64,000 bases of DNA, from assembly GCA_944325105.1 (NCBI GenBank), contig CALUYW010000001.1, positions 62,001-126,000 on the forward strand. The letters are read 5' to 3'. Made by a program: the position numbers and the translations under genes. Of the stretch, positions 1 to 6,860 are shown piece by piece. The stretch comes from Candidatus Gastranaerophilales bacterium (GTDB lineage: Bacteria > Cyanobacteriota > Vampirovibrionia > Gastranaerophilales > Gastranaerophilaceae). How positions within the stretch are numbered: the stretch's first letter is position 1; every line of letters starts with the position of its first letter. The notes beneath the pieces are model-generated. The model worked only from the letters and a program-made list of their open reading frames with translations, was not told where the DNA came from and did no database searches.

Positions 1-217
1 TGTTGACCCGTCTCACGGTACAGGCTTAAGAGATAAGGTTGTACCTATGTCTTTAGCCTCAGTTGCAGCAGGGTGTGACGGTCTTATAATAGAAGTTCAC
101 AACAAGCCTGAGTGCGCTCTGTGTGATGGTGCGCAGTCATTGTACCCTGAGCAGTTTGATGTATTGTTTAATAAATTAAAAAAACTCGCTCCGGTTGTAG
201 ATAAGGTAATGAACTAA
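1..217 (+). CDS. aroF: 3-deoxy-7-phosphoheptulonate (DAHP) synthase, C-terminal end (5' truncated by window)
   Basis: The reading frame is open from base 2 and stops at 215-217, giving the last 71 residues of a protein. The tail begins VDPSHGTGLRDKVVPM and carries a motif of the form EVHNKPECALCDGAQSL. These match the C-terminal barrel strands of type I-beta DAHP synthases (EVHP-PE-AL-DG-QSL), which condense phosphoenolpyruvate and erythrose-4-phosphate at the entry to the shikimate pathway. The start lies outside the window, so total length and any fused chorismate mutase domain cannot be judged. The convergent glycosyltransferase gene ends 5 bases downstream and no terminator is visible between them. 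Confidence 0.85.
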   Translation, partial: VDPSHGTGLRDKVVPMSLASVAAGCDGLIIEVHNKPECALCDGAQSLYPEQFDVLFNKLKKLAPVVDKVMN

Positions 218-222
218 ATCAT

Positions 223-1047
223 CTACTCGCCTGTATCTTGGGTTATATAGTATCTGTCATCAAGGTTAAGTTTTTCACCTTGATACAAAATGGCGTCTAA
301 AAGATTGAAAAAGTATTCCCTTTTTGCGTCAATAAAATCCTGACCTTTTTTCTGCCAGTTAGAACCTGCTCTGTAGTGTAAAATAAAATCTTCTATTGCC
401 TGTATACTATACTCATCATCATAATTTGCTCTGAATTTTTCAGGCAGTACGGCTTTTCTTTCTCCTTTTATATGAAAAGTGTGTTTCATATGTCTTATTT
501 TAAGGTTCGGGTTTCTTAAAAGCCATTTAAAGAGCTTTCCGCCCGTATCTGTTCTTTGAGTTTTTGTTTTGTATATAGACATTGAAAAATAATTTTTATC
601 GGGTAGTTTTTGACCTCTGAAAATCAAAATGCCGTTCCATAAAAACTCTACTCCGCCTCTGAATTGGTGGATGCCGCAGATGTCATTATCGCCTAAGTAT
701 TCGTTAAATGATATGTCATGTGTTAAGAACATGTCAGAGTCAATCAACACATGGATAGTGTCTTTTTCCCATCTGAAGTGCCTGTGAAAACCGTAGTTTA
801 TGCCATAAGCCGTAATATAAGACGCCCCCGAAACAAGAGTTCTAAAGGCTACATTCAGACACTTTACGTTGTTTTCTTTGCAAAATTTCTTTATTTCTCT
901 TTGCCTGTCAAATTTAAAAAACGGCACATTGTTAAATACTACAAATTCCCACTCGGGGTCTTTTACAAACCTTTTAAATGTTTCGTACTGTTTGTATAGT
1001 AACTCCGGTGTTTTATCAGCCCAAGTATATATTTTTACTTTATCCAT
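223..1047 (-). CDS. GT-A-like glycosyltransferase with a DxD motif
   Basis: A 274-residue protein without signal peptide or membrane segment. Residues 98-107 form a hydrophobic strand followed by DSD (D103 and D105), the usual metal and nucleotide-sugar binding motif of GT-A glycosyltransferases. The N-terminus (KIYTWADKTPEL) and the length suit a small sugar transferase acting in the cytoplasm. I do not recognise the exact family, so donor and acceptor are unknown. The ATG has no Shine-Dalgarno but sits 6 nt behind a promoter-like pair, so the mRNA is probably leaderless. The debranching enzyme upstream ends 40 bases before this start, and the gene is probably transcribed on its own. Confidence 0.6.
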   Translation of the reverse strand: MDKVKIYTWADKTPELLYKQYETFKRFVKDPEWEFVVFNNVPFFKFDRQREIKKFCKENNVKCLNVAFRTLVSGASYITAYGINYGFHRHFRWEKDTIHVLIDSDMFLTHDISFNEYLGDNDICGIHQFRGGVEFLWNGILIFRGQKLPDKNYFSMSIYKTKTQRTDTGGKLFKWLLRNPNLKIRHMKHTFHIKGERKAVLPEKFRANYDDEYSIQAIEDFILHYRAGSNWQKKGQDFIDAKREYFFNLLDAILYQGEKLNLDDRYYITQDTGE

Positions 1048-1053
1048 AGCGCT

Positions 1054-1082
1054 AAAATATCACATATAGAATATTTGTGCAA
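1054..1082 (-). promoter_or_regulatory. Promoter for the glycosyltransferase gene, predicted leaderless start
   Basis: On the minus strand TTGCAC (-35, at 1077-1082) and TATTTT (-10, at 1054-1059) are 17 nt apart. The -10 ends 6 nt before the ATG at 1047, which places the transcript start at or next to the A of the start codon. No purine-rich Shine-Dalgarno is present. The -10 matches consensus at only four of six positions, but the spacing on both sides is ideal. Confidence 0.55.
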
Positions 1083-1087
1083 CTTAA

Positions 1088-3241
1088 TTATAATTCCTTA
1101 AATACTACAAGAGAATTAGGATTCAGCCTGTATTCAAGACCAAAAAATTCCTTAGGCTCAAATGTTAAATGTTCTTTATTTGATGTATCAAAAATAATGT
1201 ACCAGTTTTTGCCCTCTTTTGGATTTGGCAGTTTAAATTTGTAATCATAAAGATGCTTAGAAAACGCTATAAAAAATCCCTCGTTTTCATCATCAACCCT
1301 TATGCCAAGATAGTTTTTTGAATAATCAAACCAGAAGTTTTCACTGTTTTCGTCTAAAATTTGAGCGTGTTCGTTGTAGTATTTTAGTTTTTCATCGTAG
1401 TTTTTAAGTGAAAATACGTTATGTGTTTTTCTAAAATCCGCTAAACTTCTGCAAAATCTAAAAATTCTGTTCTCAAAAGTTCCGTTTGTGTTTACTGTGG
1501 CATAATTGTAATAATTTGTTTTGTCATCAAGGTTATAACTGTTATTATTTGCGCATTTTGAATGCATTATCATATCGCCTATTTGCATCATAGGCACTCC
1601 TTTTGATAAAAACAACATTGCAAGCTCTTTTTTTATGGAGTTTTCTTTAACTTCTTCCCTGCTATAGTTATCAAAGCATATTTCCCAATCCGAGCCGCCC
1701 TGAGTAGAGGGGTTTCTTTTTGAAAAACTGTTACAGTCATAAAGGCTAAAACCGTCATGGCAGCAGATATAGTTTATAGCTCCGTATTTATCCTTAAATC
1801 TGCTTTTTGTACCTTCAAAAACATTTCTTACATCATTTAAGTTTATATGAGTGGGAAAAAGCGCACTTCTTCTTATTGTATCTCTTGAAACGTCATTCCA
1901 CTCAAGCCAATTTTCGGGGAAATTTCCTAACTGATAGCAGTTAGCGCCTCCACATGTCCAAGGTTCTGCTATTAACACGATGCCATCTTGAGCTTTTGTG
2001 GGGTCATCAGTTACGCTTATACCTCTTTTTTGAAGTTCATTGGTTAGCTCGGCGCATAACCCTGTTTGCGAACAATATATAGCCTCATCTTCTTTGGATG
2101 TATCCATAAGGGATACCGCAAGGTCAAACCTAAACGCATCCACTCCCTGTTTTGCCCAAAAAGCAACCGAATCCGCTACAAGATTGTAAAAGCCCTCGTT
2201 TGTTGAGTTTGTATCGTTATGGCAGCCCGAGTTTTGCCTGTAGCAGTTTTTTTCTTTAGTCACAGGGTTTGTAACAAGTTTATAATAGCTGCTGTTGTCA
2301 ATTAAAGCGTATGAAAAAAGACAGCAGTCGTTGTTGTCATTATTATAAATTCTTGCTTCGCCCATGTGGTTATAAACTACATCAAGGCAAACTTTAAGCC
2401 CGTTTTTGTGAAACTCGTTAACCATAAATCTAAACTCTTCAAGGGCTTTGCCGTAGTTTTTATTAAAGGCATATTTTTTTGCAGGCGCAAAAAAATTAAG
2501 TGTCATATAGCCCCAGTAGTTCCCACCGTCCTCTCTGTGGTCAAATTCACAAATGGGAAGAAATTCGACCATGGTAAAGCCCATTTTTTTAATAGCAGGG
2601 GCAAATTTTGCTGCTGCAAGGTATGTGCCTTTTTCTTCAATGTTTAGATTTTGTGTTAAATCTTTTATGTGAACTTCGCCTATAATTTCTTTACTAAAAG
2701 GCCTTGGTTCAATTTTTGTAATGGGGGCAGTATTGTTATTTATAAAAAATACCGATTTTGGTGCATATTTAGCGTTATCAATAAGGTAGTAATCATCCCC
2801 CGAGCGAAACATCTCAAGGTTCTCTGACACATCCGAGGGCAGGTGGCTTAACTCTTTTGAATACGGGTCGTAGGCGAGTTTATTCGGGTTAAAGCGGTTG
2901 CCGTTCTCATCTGCCTTGCATTTAAATCCGATAGAAGTGCCCACTTCAAAATCGTCCCTATATTCCCAGTTTGGCCCAAAAATTCTGTAACCGTAGAAAA
3001 AAGGCTCTTTAAGGTCTTTTAGAGCATATGTTTTAACCGATGTTTCCCAAATGTCTTTGCCCTCTTGTTTTTTCATAACAAGATTCATAAGCGGGTCTTG
3101 CCCTTTTGCCTCATCAAAAATGCACAGTATTACCATTGTTGCATTTTTTGAATAAAGGCTAAAGTTGACTTTTTTGCCGTCATTATCAAGGTTTGCTCCA
3201 AGATTTGTTTTTAAATCAGGCATGAAAGACATTTGTGACAT
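1088..3241 (-). CDS. glgX: Glycogen debranching enzyme (GH13, GlgX/isoamylase-like)
   Basis: A 717-residue alpha-amylase superfamily enzyme predicted to hydrolyse alpha-1,6 branch points of glycogen. An N-terminal CBM48-like region spans about residues 10-120. The four GH13 motifs are visible: DVVYNH (287-292), FRFDLA (370-375) with nucleophile D373, IAEPW with acid/base E426, and CCHDG with D496. The NYWGYMTLNFFAP stretch (241-253) is typical of debranching enzymes. An AAGGA Shine-Dalgarno precedes the ATG, and no signal peptide is present, so it is cytoplasmic. It follows a DUF1015 gene by 12 bases and probably shares its promoter. Isoamylase and GlgX cannot be separated by eye. Confidence 0.85.
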   Translation of the reverse strand: MSQMSFMPDLKTNLGANLDNDGKKVNFSLYSKNATMVILCIFDEAKGQDPLMNLVMKKQEGKDIWETSVKTYALKDLKEPFFYGYRIFGPNWEYRDDFEVGTSIGFKCKADENGNRFNPNKLAYDPYSKELSHLPSDVSENLEMFRSGDDYYLIDNAKYAPKSVFFINNNTAPITKIEPRPFSKEIIGEVHIKDLTQNLNIEEKGTYLAAAKFAPAIKKMGFTMVEFLPICEFDHREDGGNYWGYMTLNFFAPAKKYAFNKNYGKALEEFRFMVNEFHKNGLKVCLDVVYNHMGEARIYNNDNNDCCLFSYALIDNSSYYKLVTNPVTKEKNCYRQNSGCHNDTNSTNEGFYNLVADSVAFWAKQGVDAFRFDLAVSLMDTSKEDEAIYCSQTGLCAELTNELQKRGISVTDDPTKAQDGIVLIAEPWTCGGANCYQLGNFPENWLEWNDVSRDTIRRSALFPTHINLNDVRNVFEGTKSRFKDKYGAINYICCHDGFSLYDCNSFSKRNPSTQGGSDWEICFDNYSREEVKENSIKKELAMLFLSKGVPMMQIGDMIMHSKCANNNSYNLDDKTNYYNYATVNTNGTFENRIFRFCRSLADFRKTHNVFSLKNYDEKLKYYNEHAQILDENSENFWFDYSKNYLGIRVDDENEGFFIAFSKHLYDYKFKLPNPKEGKNWYIIFDTSNKEHLTFEPKEFFGLEYRLNPNSLVVFKEL

Positions 3242-3253
3242 ATAAAATCCTTT

Positions 3254-4534
3254 TTATTTGAGCGGATTAATCACAATGCCGCTTAGAAGTTTTGGATAGA
3301 AATATGTTGATTTTTGCGGCATTCTGTACCCTTGAGAAGAAATGTCAACAATATCTTTCATTTTAGGATAAGCCATAATGAAAGACGCCTCTGCTTTTCC
3401 TGAGTCAATCATATCAAATGCCTCAAACTCTTGTTTGATGTATTTGATACCTTGTTGAGCCATTTGTTCTTCCTTGGAGTATCCAAGCTCTTTGGTGATG
3501 ATTAAATCGTGCAATACGGTTAAATCAAGTTTTTTAAGTACATCGGGTGCATCTACAAGGTCTAACATGCCGTCTTTGAGTTTTAAAAGATAAAACTTGT
3601 TGACGTTTTTCATATAAAGACCGACAGATATAACCTTTTCGTTACTTTTTTCAATAGCAGCAAGGAACTGCTCTTTTACTTTTTGTTTGTTTGTGCTGTT
3701 AAATACAAATTCTTCCATATCAAAGTATTTTTTAACAGCTTCAAGCAATACATAAGGTTCGATGAATTTTGTAATAATTCTGTGAGTCGGGAATATTATT
3801 AAATTTTCATCATCTGCGTTTGTAAAATAGCTCATTACATATTTTGCCTCAGGGTCTTGTGAGATTTCAGAATACGCCATAGCGGTTTCATATCTGTGGT
3901 GACCGTCGGCTATAAGAGCGGTTTTGTCTTTAAGAGTTGTTTCAAATACTTTTATATCTTCCTCATCGTCAATAAGATAAACAATATTTTCTACTCCGTT
4001 GTCATCCGTTGCATCGATAAAGGGTTTTTGGGAAAGATATTTGGGAAGTATTTTGTTCTCTATGATTTTTTGTTCATCCGAGTATACAAGGAATATCTGG
4101 CTAAGGTTAGCTTCGCATGCTTTTGTAAGCTTTAGCCTATCTTCTTTTGGGCCGCCCATAGTATATTCGTGGGGCAAAATTACTTTTGTTTCAAATTTTT
4201 CTATTTTATTTCTTGCAATAAAACCCTTGCGCTCGATTTTTCTGCCGTTCGGGGTTGTGTATTTTTGTATAAGGTAGAAAATACAAGGTTTATCTGTGTG
4301 CACAAGAATATTTTCTTCCTGCCACTTTTGGAAAAATTCCTTAGCATCCTCATAGCGGTTTTCGCCTTTTGTTAAGATTAGACGAACGATATTGTAGGGT
4401 GATTTTTTGTATAATTCATCCTGATAAGCGGTTGTAATAACATCATAAGGCGGCGCTATAACTTCATTTATATCAACTTTTTCCTGATTGTAAACTATAG
4501 CGTTAAGGGGTTTAATATCCAAGGTATCCTCCAA
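3254..4534 (-). CDS. DUF1015 family protein
   Basis: A 426-residue cytoplasmic protein of the DUF1015 family. The hallmark is ADGHHRYE at 209-216, with an N-terminal block (APPYDVI, 27-33) and a MGGPKEDRL block near 126. The family is common in bacteria and often lies near serine biosynthesis genes, but its reaction is not established; the conserved GHHR suggests a catalytic or phosphate-binding pocket. A GGAGG Shine-Dalgarno lies 9 nt before the ATG. A good promoter is upstream and the debranching enzyme follows after 12 bases, so the two appear to form an operon. Confidence 0.85.
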   Translation of the reverse strand: MEDTLDIKPLNAIVYNQEKVDINEVIAPPYDVITTAYQDELYKKSPYNIVRLILTKGENRYEDAKEFFQKWQEENILVHTDKPCIFYLIQKYTTPNGRKIERKGFIARNKIEKFETKVILPHEYTMGGPKEDRLKLTKACEANLSQIFLVYSDEQKIIENKILPKYLSQKPFIDATDDNGVENIVYLIDDEEDIKVFETTLKDKTALIADGHHRYETAMAYSEISQDPEAKYVMSYFTNADDENLIIFPTHRIITKFIEPYVLLEAVKKYFDMEEFVFNSTNKQKVKEQFLAAIEKSNEKVISVGLYMKNVNKFYLLKLKDGMLDLVDAPDVLKKLDLTVLHDLIITKELGYSKEEQMAQQGIKYIKQEFEAFDMIDSGKAEASFIMAYPKMKDIVDISSQGYRMPQKSTYFYPKLLSGIVINPLK

Positions 4535-4558
4535 AAATAAAATGCTTCCTGTAAGTTT

Positions 4559-4587
4559 ATTGTAGTAAATATAAGCCTTTGTGTAAA
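4559..4587 (-). promoter_or_regulatory. Promoter for the DUF1015/debranching enzyme operon
   Basis: On the minus strand TTTACA (4582-4587) and TACAAT (4559-4564) are separated by exactly 17 nt, close to a housekeeping sigma-70 promoter. A short leader follows before the GGAGG and ATG of the DUF1015 gene. Confidence 0.6.
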
Positions 4588-4704
4588 GAGAGTATTTGAG
4601 ACATGTTTTTGTAAATAAATATTAAAAATTTAGCTTGTTTGGCAATTTATGAGGCCAAAAATACTTTATTTATCTGTGGAAAGGTTTAAAAGGTTAGTAT
4701 TATC

Positions 4705-5337
4705 ATGGGTGCAATAGCAACCGCAATTTATGATGTTAGGAATATAGACAAGGCGGCTCACGGAGACACAGGCAGAATGGGTGTTGCAGCAGCACAGACA
4801 ACCAATCTTGTTAACGCTGCCTCAAATTCATCAATTGAACCTTTGCAAAAAGGGGCAAATGCCGTTTTGGGTTGTGTGGATGATGCAGGTAGATTTGTTG
4901 GCGTGACAAACGCAGCTTCAAAGATTACGGGTATTGCTTCAAAGGCTGTAAATCCTCTTCTGTGCTTTGCTTCAGGCGCAAGAATTTTAAAAGACGATGA
5001 CCAATATGCAGCTTTAATCGAAGAATCTTGTGCCATGGGCGCAATGTTTGCATCAGAAAAACTTTTTAAAAATTTGGTTGTAAACCCGCTTACGGGTAAA
5101 GAGGTTAAAACAACATCAAAATGGGCAACAAAGATTGTAGATACTCTTGCCGATATAAATAAAAACGTAAAAGGCAGCGGCAAGAAAAGACTTCTCGCAA
5201 TAGCTGCAGATTTAGCTCTCGTTGGTGTGTCCATCTTTACTTTTGATTTTGGTAAAAAAGCAGGTAAAATGCTCTCGGGTAGAGATAGTGAAACCGAAAG
5301 TACGAATAAGTCCTCGGGGATTGATTATAAATCTTAG
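4705..5337 (+). CDS. Hypothetical protein rich in small residues
   Basis: A 210-residue protein that I do not recognise. It is rich in Ala, Gly, Asn and Thr, has no signal peptide at the very N-terminus, and carries three moderately hydrophobic stretches (about 60-95, 112-125 and 165-180) that could be amphipathic or membrane-associated. The C-terminal 20 residues are polar. An AAAGGTT sequence lies about 10 nt before the ATG as a weak Shine-Dalgarno. Its stop overlaps by four bases the stop of the convergent SDR gene. Codon use and composition resemble the neighbours, so it is probably real, and it may be lineage-specific. Confidence 0.6.
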   Translation: MGAIATAIYDVRNIDKAAHGDTGRMGVAAAQTTNLVNAASNSSIEPLQKGANAVLGCVDDAGRFVGVTNAASKITGIASKAVNPLLCFASGARILKDDDQYAALIEESCAMGAMFASEKLFKNLVVNPLTGKEVKTTSKWATKIVDTLADINKNVKGSGKKRLLAIAADLALVGVSIFTFDFGKKAGKMLSGRDSETESTNKSSGIDYKS

Positions 5338-6032
5338 GCTCCGCAACTTAAACCTGCACAAAGGTTAATAGACTGACCCGTAAGACCTTTGGCATCTTGA
5401 GATACAAGGTACTTGCATAGCTTGGCTATTTCTATGGGTTCTATAAATCTCCTCTGGGGGATGATTTCTGTTGTTTCTTTTTTTTCTTCTTCATTGAGTG
5501 CGCTTTCACTCAGGTTTGTATCCACCCAGCCGGGATTAATTTGATTTATTGTTATATTATACTGTGCAAGCTCAAGTGCAAGTGATTTTGTAAGTCCGCT
5601 TAGAGCTGATTTTGTAGCACTGTACAGTGATGCATTAGCTTCGCCTACAGCACCCGAAATTGAACCTATGTTTACTATTCTGCCCCACATATTTTGTTTC
5701 ATATCTTGCGCAACATATGAACATAGCAAAAAAGCAGATGTAAAATTGAGGTTAATCATCTTTTGCATAGTATTAAAATCTGTTTTTTCAACGGGACAAT
5801 AGTCGTACATGCCCGCATTGTTTACCAGAATATCAATGTGCCCCAGAGCTTCTTTGGCCTTTAGATAGAGCACTTTTGCATTATTTGGCTCAGATAAGTC
5901 AATGCTCAAAAAATTTTTTCTGTCGTGCTGTCCTCTTGCACAACCAAAAACCCTGTAGCCTGATTTTTCCAGCTCAAGTGCTATCTGCTCTCCTATTCCC
6001 CTTGTAGAGCCTGTTATGAGGGCATTTTTCAT
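5334..6032 (-). CDS. Short-chain dehydrogenase/reductase (FabG-like)
   Basis: A 232-residue classical SDR oxidoreductase. The cofactor motif TGSTRGIG is at 7-14, NNAG at 71-74, and the catalytic Ser-Tyr-Lys are S124, Y137 and K141. N95 in LNFTSAF completes the tetrad. The Rossmann strand-2 region (CARGQHDRK) suggests NADP(H). Length and motifs fit 3-oxoacyl-ACP reductase FabG, but no fatty acid synthesis genes are nearby and many SDRs look like this, so the substrate is open. Its ATG overlaps the stop of the upstream 109-residue gene by 4 bases, indicating translational coupling. Confidence 0.8.
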   Translation of the reverse strand: MKNALITGSTRGIGEQIALELEKSGYRVFGCARGQHDRKNFLSIDLSEPNNAKVLYLKAKEALGHIDILVNNAGMYDYCPVEKTDFNTMQKMINLNFTSAFLLCSYVAQDMKQNMWGRIVNIGSISGAVGEANASLYSATKSALSGLTKSLALELAQYNITINQINPGWVDTNLSESALNEEEKKETTEIIPQRRFIEPIEIAKLCKYLVSQDAKGLTGQSINLCAGLSCGA

Positions 6033-6358
6033 GATATATCAGGTTCCTTGGAGTATTTAAGGACTATGTCTGAAATTTGATTTATAAGAGTTTCTCTTTG
6101 TTTTTCGTCTAAATCACGAAGAGCCTCTACCGCGGCATGCAGGTTTGGATTTTTATCATACCATCTTTGATACTCGCGAGGGTCAAAGTCTGCAATGATT
6201 TTTATGAATTTTTCGTAATCCTTTTCTATTATTTTTGGAACTTTAAGGATTATGTCTACAGCTATTTCACACTGTGCCTCAGGCTCTAAATCCTCTAAAA
6301 GACGCATAAAAGCGCTTAAATACTTATCTTTATCATACCATCTTACATAATTTTTCAT
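6029..6358 (-). CDS. Hypothetical protein, first gene of the SDR operon
   Basis: A 109-residue acidic, helical protein of unknown function. It contains two similar segments, VRWYDKDKYLSAFMRLLEDL (5-24) and YQRWYDKNPNLHAAVEALRDL (64-84), sharing the pattern RWYDK(D/N)...L...L.DL. It may therefore be an internal duplication of a small helical repeat. It overlaps the SDR gene by 4 bases (ATGA), and the two are very likely co-transcribed. There is no Shine-Dalgarno: TATAAT ends 6 nt before the ATG, so a leaderless mRNA is predicted. Confidence 0.65.
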   Translation of the reverse strand: MKNYVRWYDKDKYLSAFMRLLEDLEPEAQCEIAVDIILKVPKIIEKDYEKFIKIIADFDPREYQRWYDKNPNLHAAVEALRDLDEKQRETLINQISDIVLKYSKEPDIS

Positions 6359-6364
6359 ATAAAC

Positions 6365-6370
6365 ATTATA
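6365..6370 (-). promoter_or_regulatory. -10 element 6 nt before the start of the 109-residue gene
   Basis: A perfect TATAAT on the minus strand is separated from the ATG (6356-6358) by the six bases GTTTAT. A weak -35 (TGTGCA) lies 18 nt upstream. No Shine-Dalgarno is present, consistent with a leaderless transcript. Confidence 0.55.
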
Positions 6371-6421
6371 TCAAATTTTATATGAAAATGCACAAAATGT
6401 AGCAAATATTTAAAAAAGTAC

Positions 6422-6450
6422 TTGCCACATGTCAAAAAGCCTTATATAAT
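6422..6450 (+). promoter_or_regulatory. Promoter for the HU gene
   Basis: TTGCCA (6422-6427) and a perfect TATAAT (6445-6450) are separated by 17 nt. Transcription should start near 6457, just before the AAGGAAGGA Shine-Dalgarno at 6462-6470. A strong, near-consensus promoter fits an abundant nucleoid protein. Confidence 0.75.
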
Positions 6451-6479
6451 CACAAATGATAAAGGAAGGAGTTCACAAA

Positions 6480-6758
6480 ATGAACAAAGAAGAATTAGTA
6501 CAAGAGATTGCAAAAAAAGCTAAAGTTACTCAAAAAGAAGCTGCCGAAATTTTAAACGGTTTTGTTGAAACTGTTCAAAAAAGCGTTTCTAAAGGTGAAA
6601 AAGTTACTTTAGTAGGTTTTGGTACTTTTGAAGCTAGAAAAAGAGCTGCAAGAACAGGCCGCAACCCTCAAACAGGTAAAGAAATTAAAATTGCTGCAAA
6701 AACAGTTCCTGCTTTCACTGCAGGTAAAAAATTCAAAGAACTTGTTAACAAAAAATAG
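6480..6758 (+). CDS. hup: DNA-binding protein HU
   Basis: A 92-residue HU/IHF family nucleoid protein that bends and compacts DNA as a dimer. The sequence MNKEELVQEIAKKA, the central GFGTFEARKRAARTGRNP block (the DNA-contacting beta arm) and the C-terminal FTAGKKFKELVN are typical of HU. An in-frame ATG exists at 6456, but the Shine-Dalgarno at 6462-6470 lies between it and the ATG at 6480. The latter also gives the normal HU N-terminus, so I chose it. The gene is monocistronic, with a strong promoter and two hairpins downstream. Confidence 0.95.
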   Translation: MNKEELVQEIAKKAKVTQKEAAEILNGFVETVQKSVSKGEKVTLVGFGTFEARKRAARTGRNPQTGKEIKIAAKTVPAFTAGKKFKELVNKK

Positions 6759-6780
6759 TTTTTTGATTTGCAAAAATTCT

Positions 6781-6814
6781 GGCGAACTCTTGAAAAAGGG
6801 TTCGCCTTTAATTT
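6781..6814 (+). terminator. Rho-independent terminator of the HU gene
   Basis: Stem GGCGAAC (6781-6787) pairs with GTTCGCC (6800-6806) and is followed by a T-rich run. It lies 22 bases after the HU stop. Confidence 0.7.
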
Positions 6815-6826
6815 TCTCTTTTTATT

Positions 6827-6855
6827 AAAAACCAGACTTAATTAAGTCTGGTTTT
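6827..6855. terminator. Bidirectional terminator between HU and thrS
   Basis: A perfect palindrome (AAAACCAGACTTA / TAAGTCTGGTTTT) has A-rich and T-rich flanks on opposite sides. It can end both the rightward HU transcript and the leftward thrS transcript, whose stop is at 6861. Confidence 0.75.
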
Positions 6856-6860
6856 TAAGG

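Noticed and set aside
6456-6479. An upstream in-frame ATG for HU
   Set aside because: The Shine-Dalgarno lies downstream of it, and the predicted transcript start is at about the same place.
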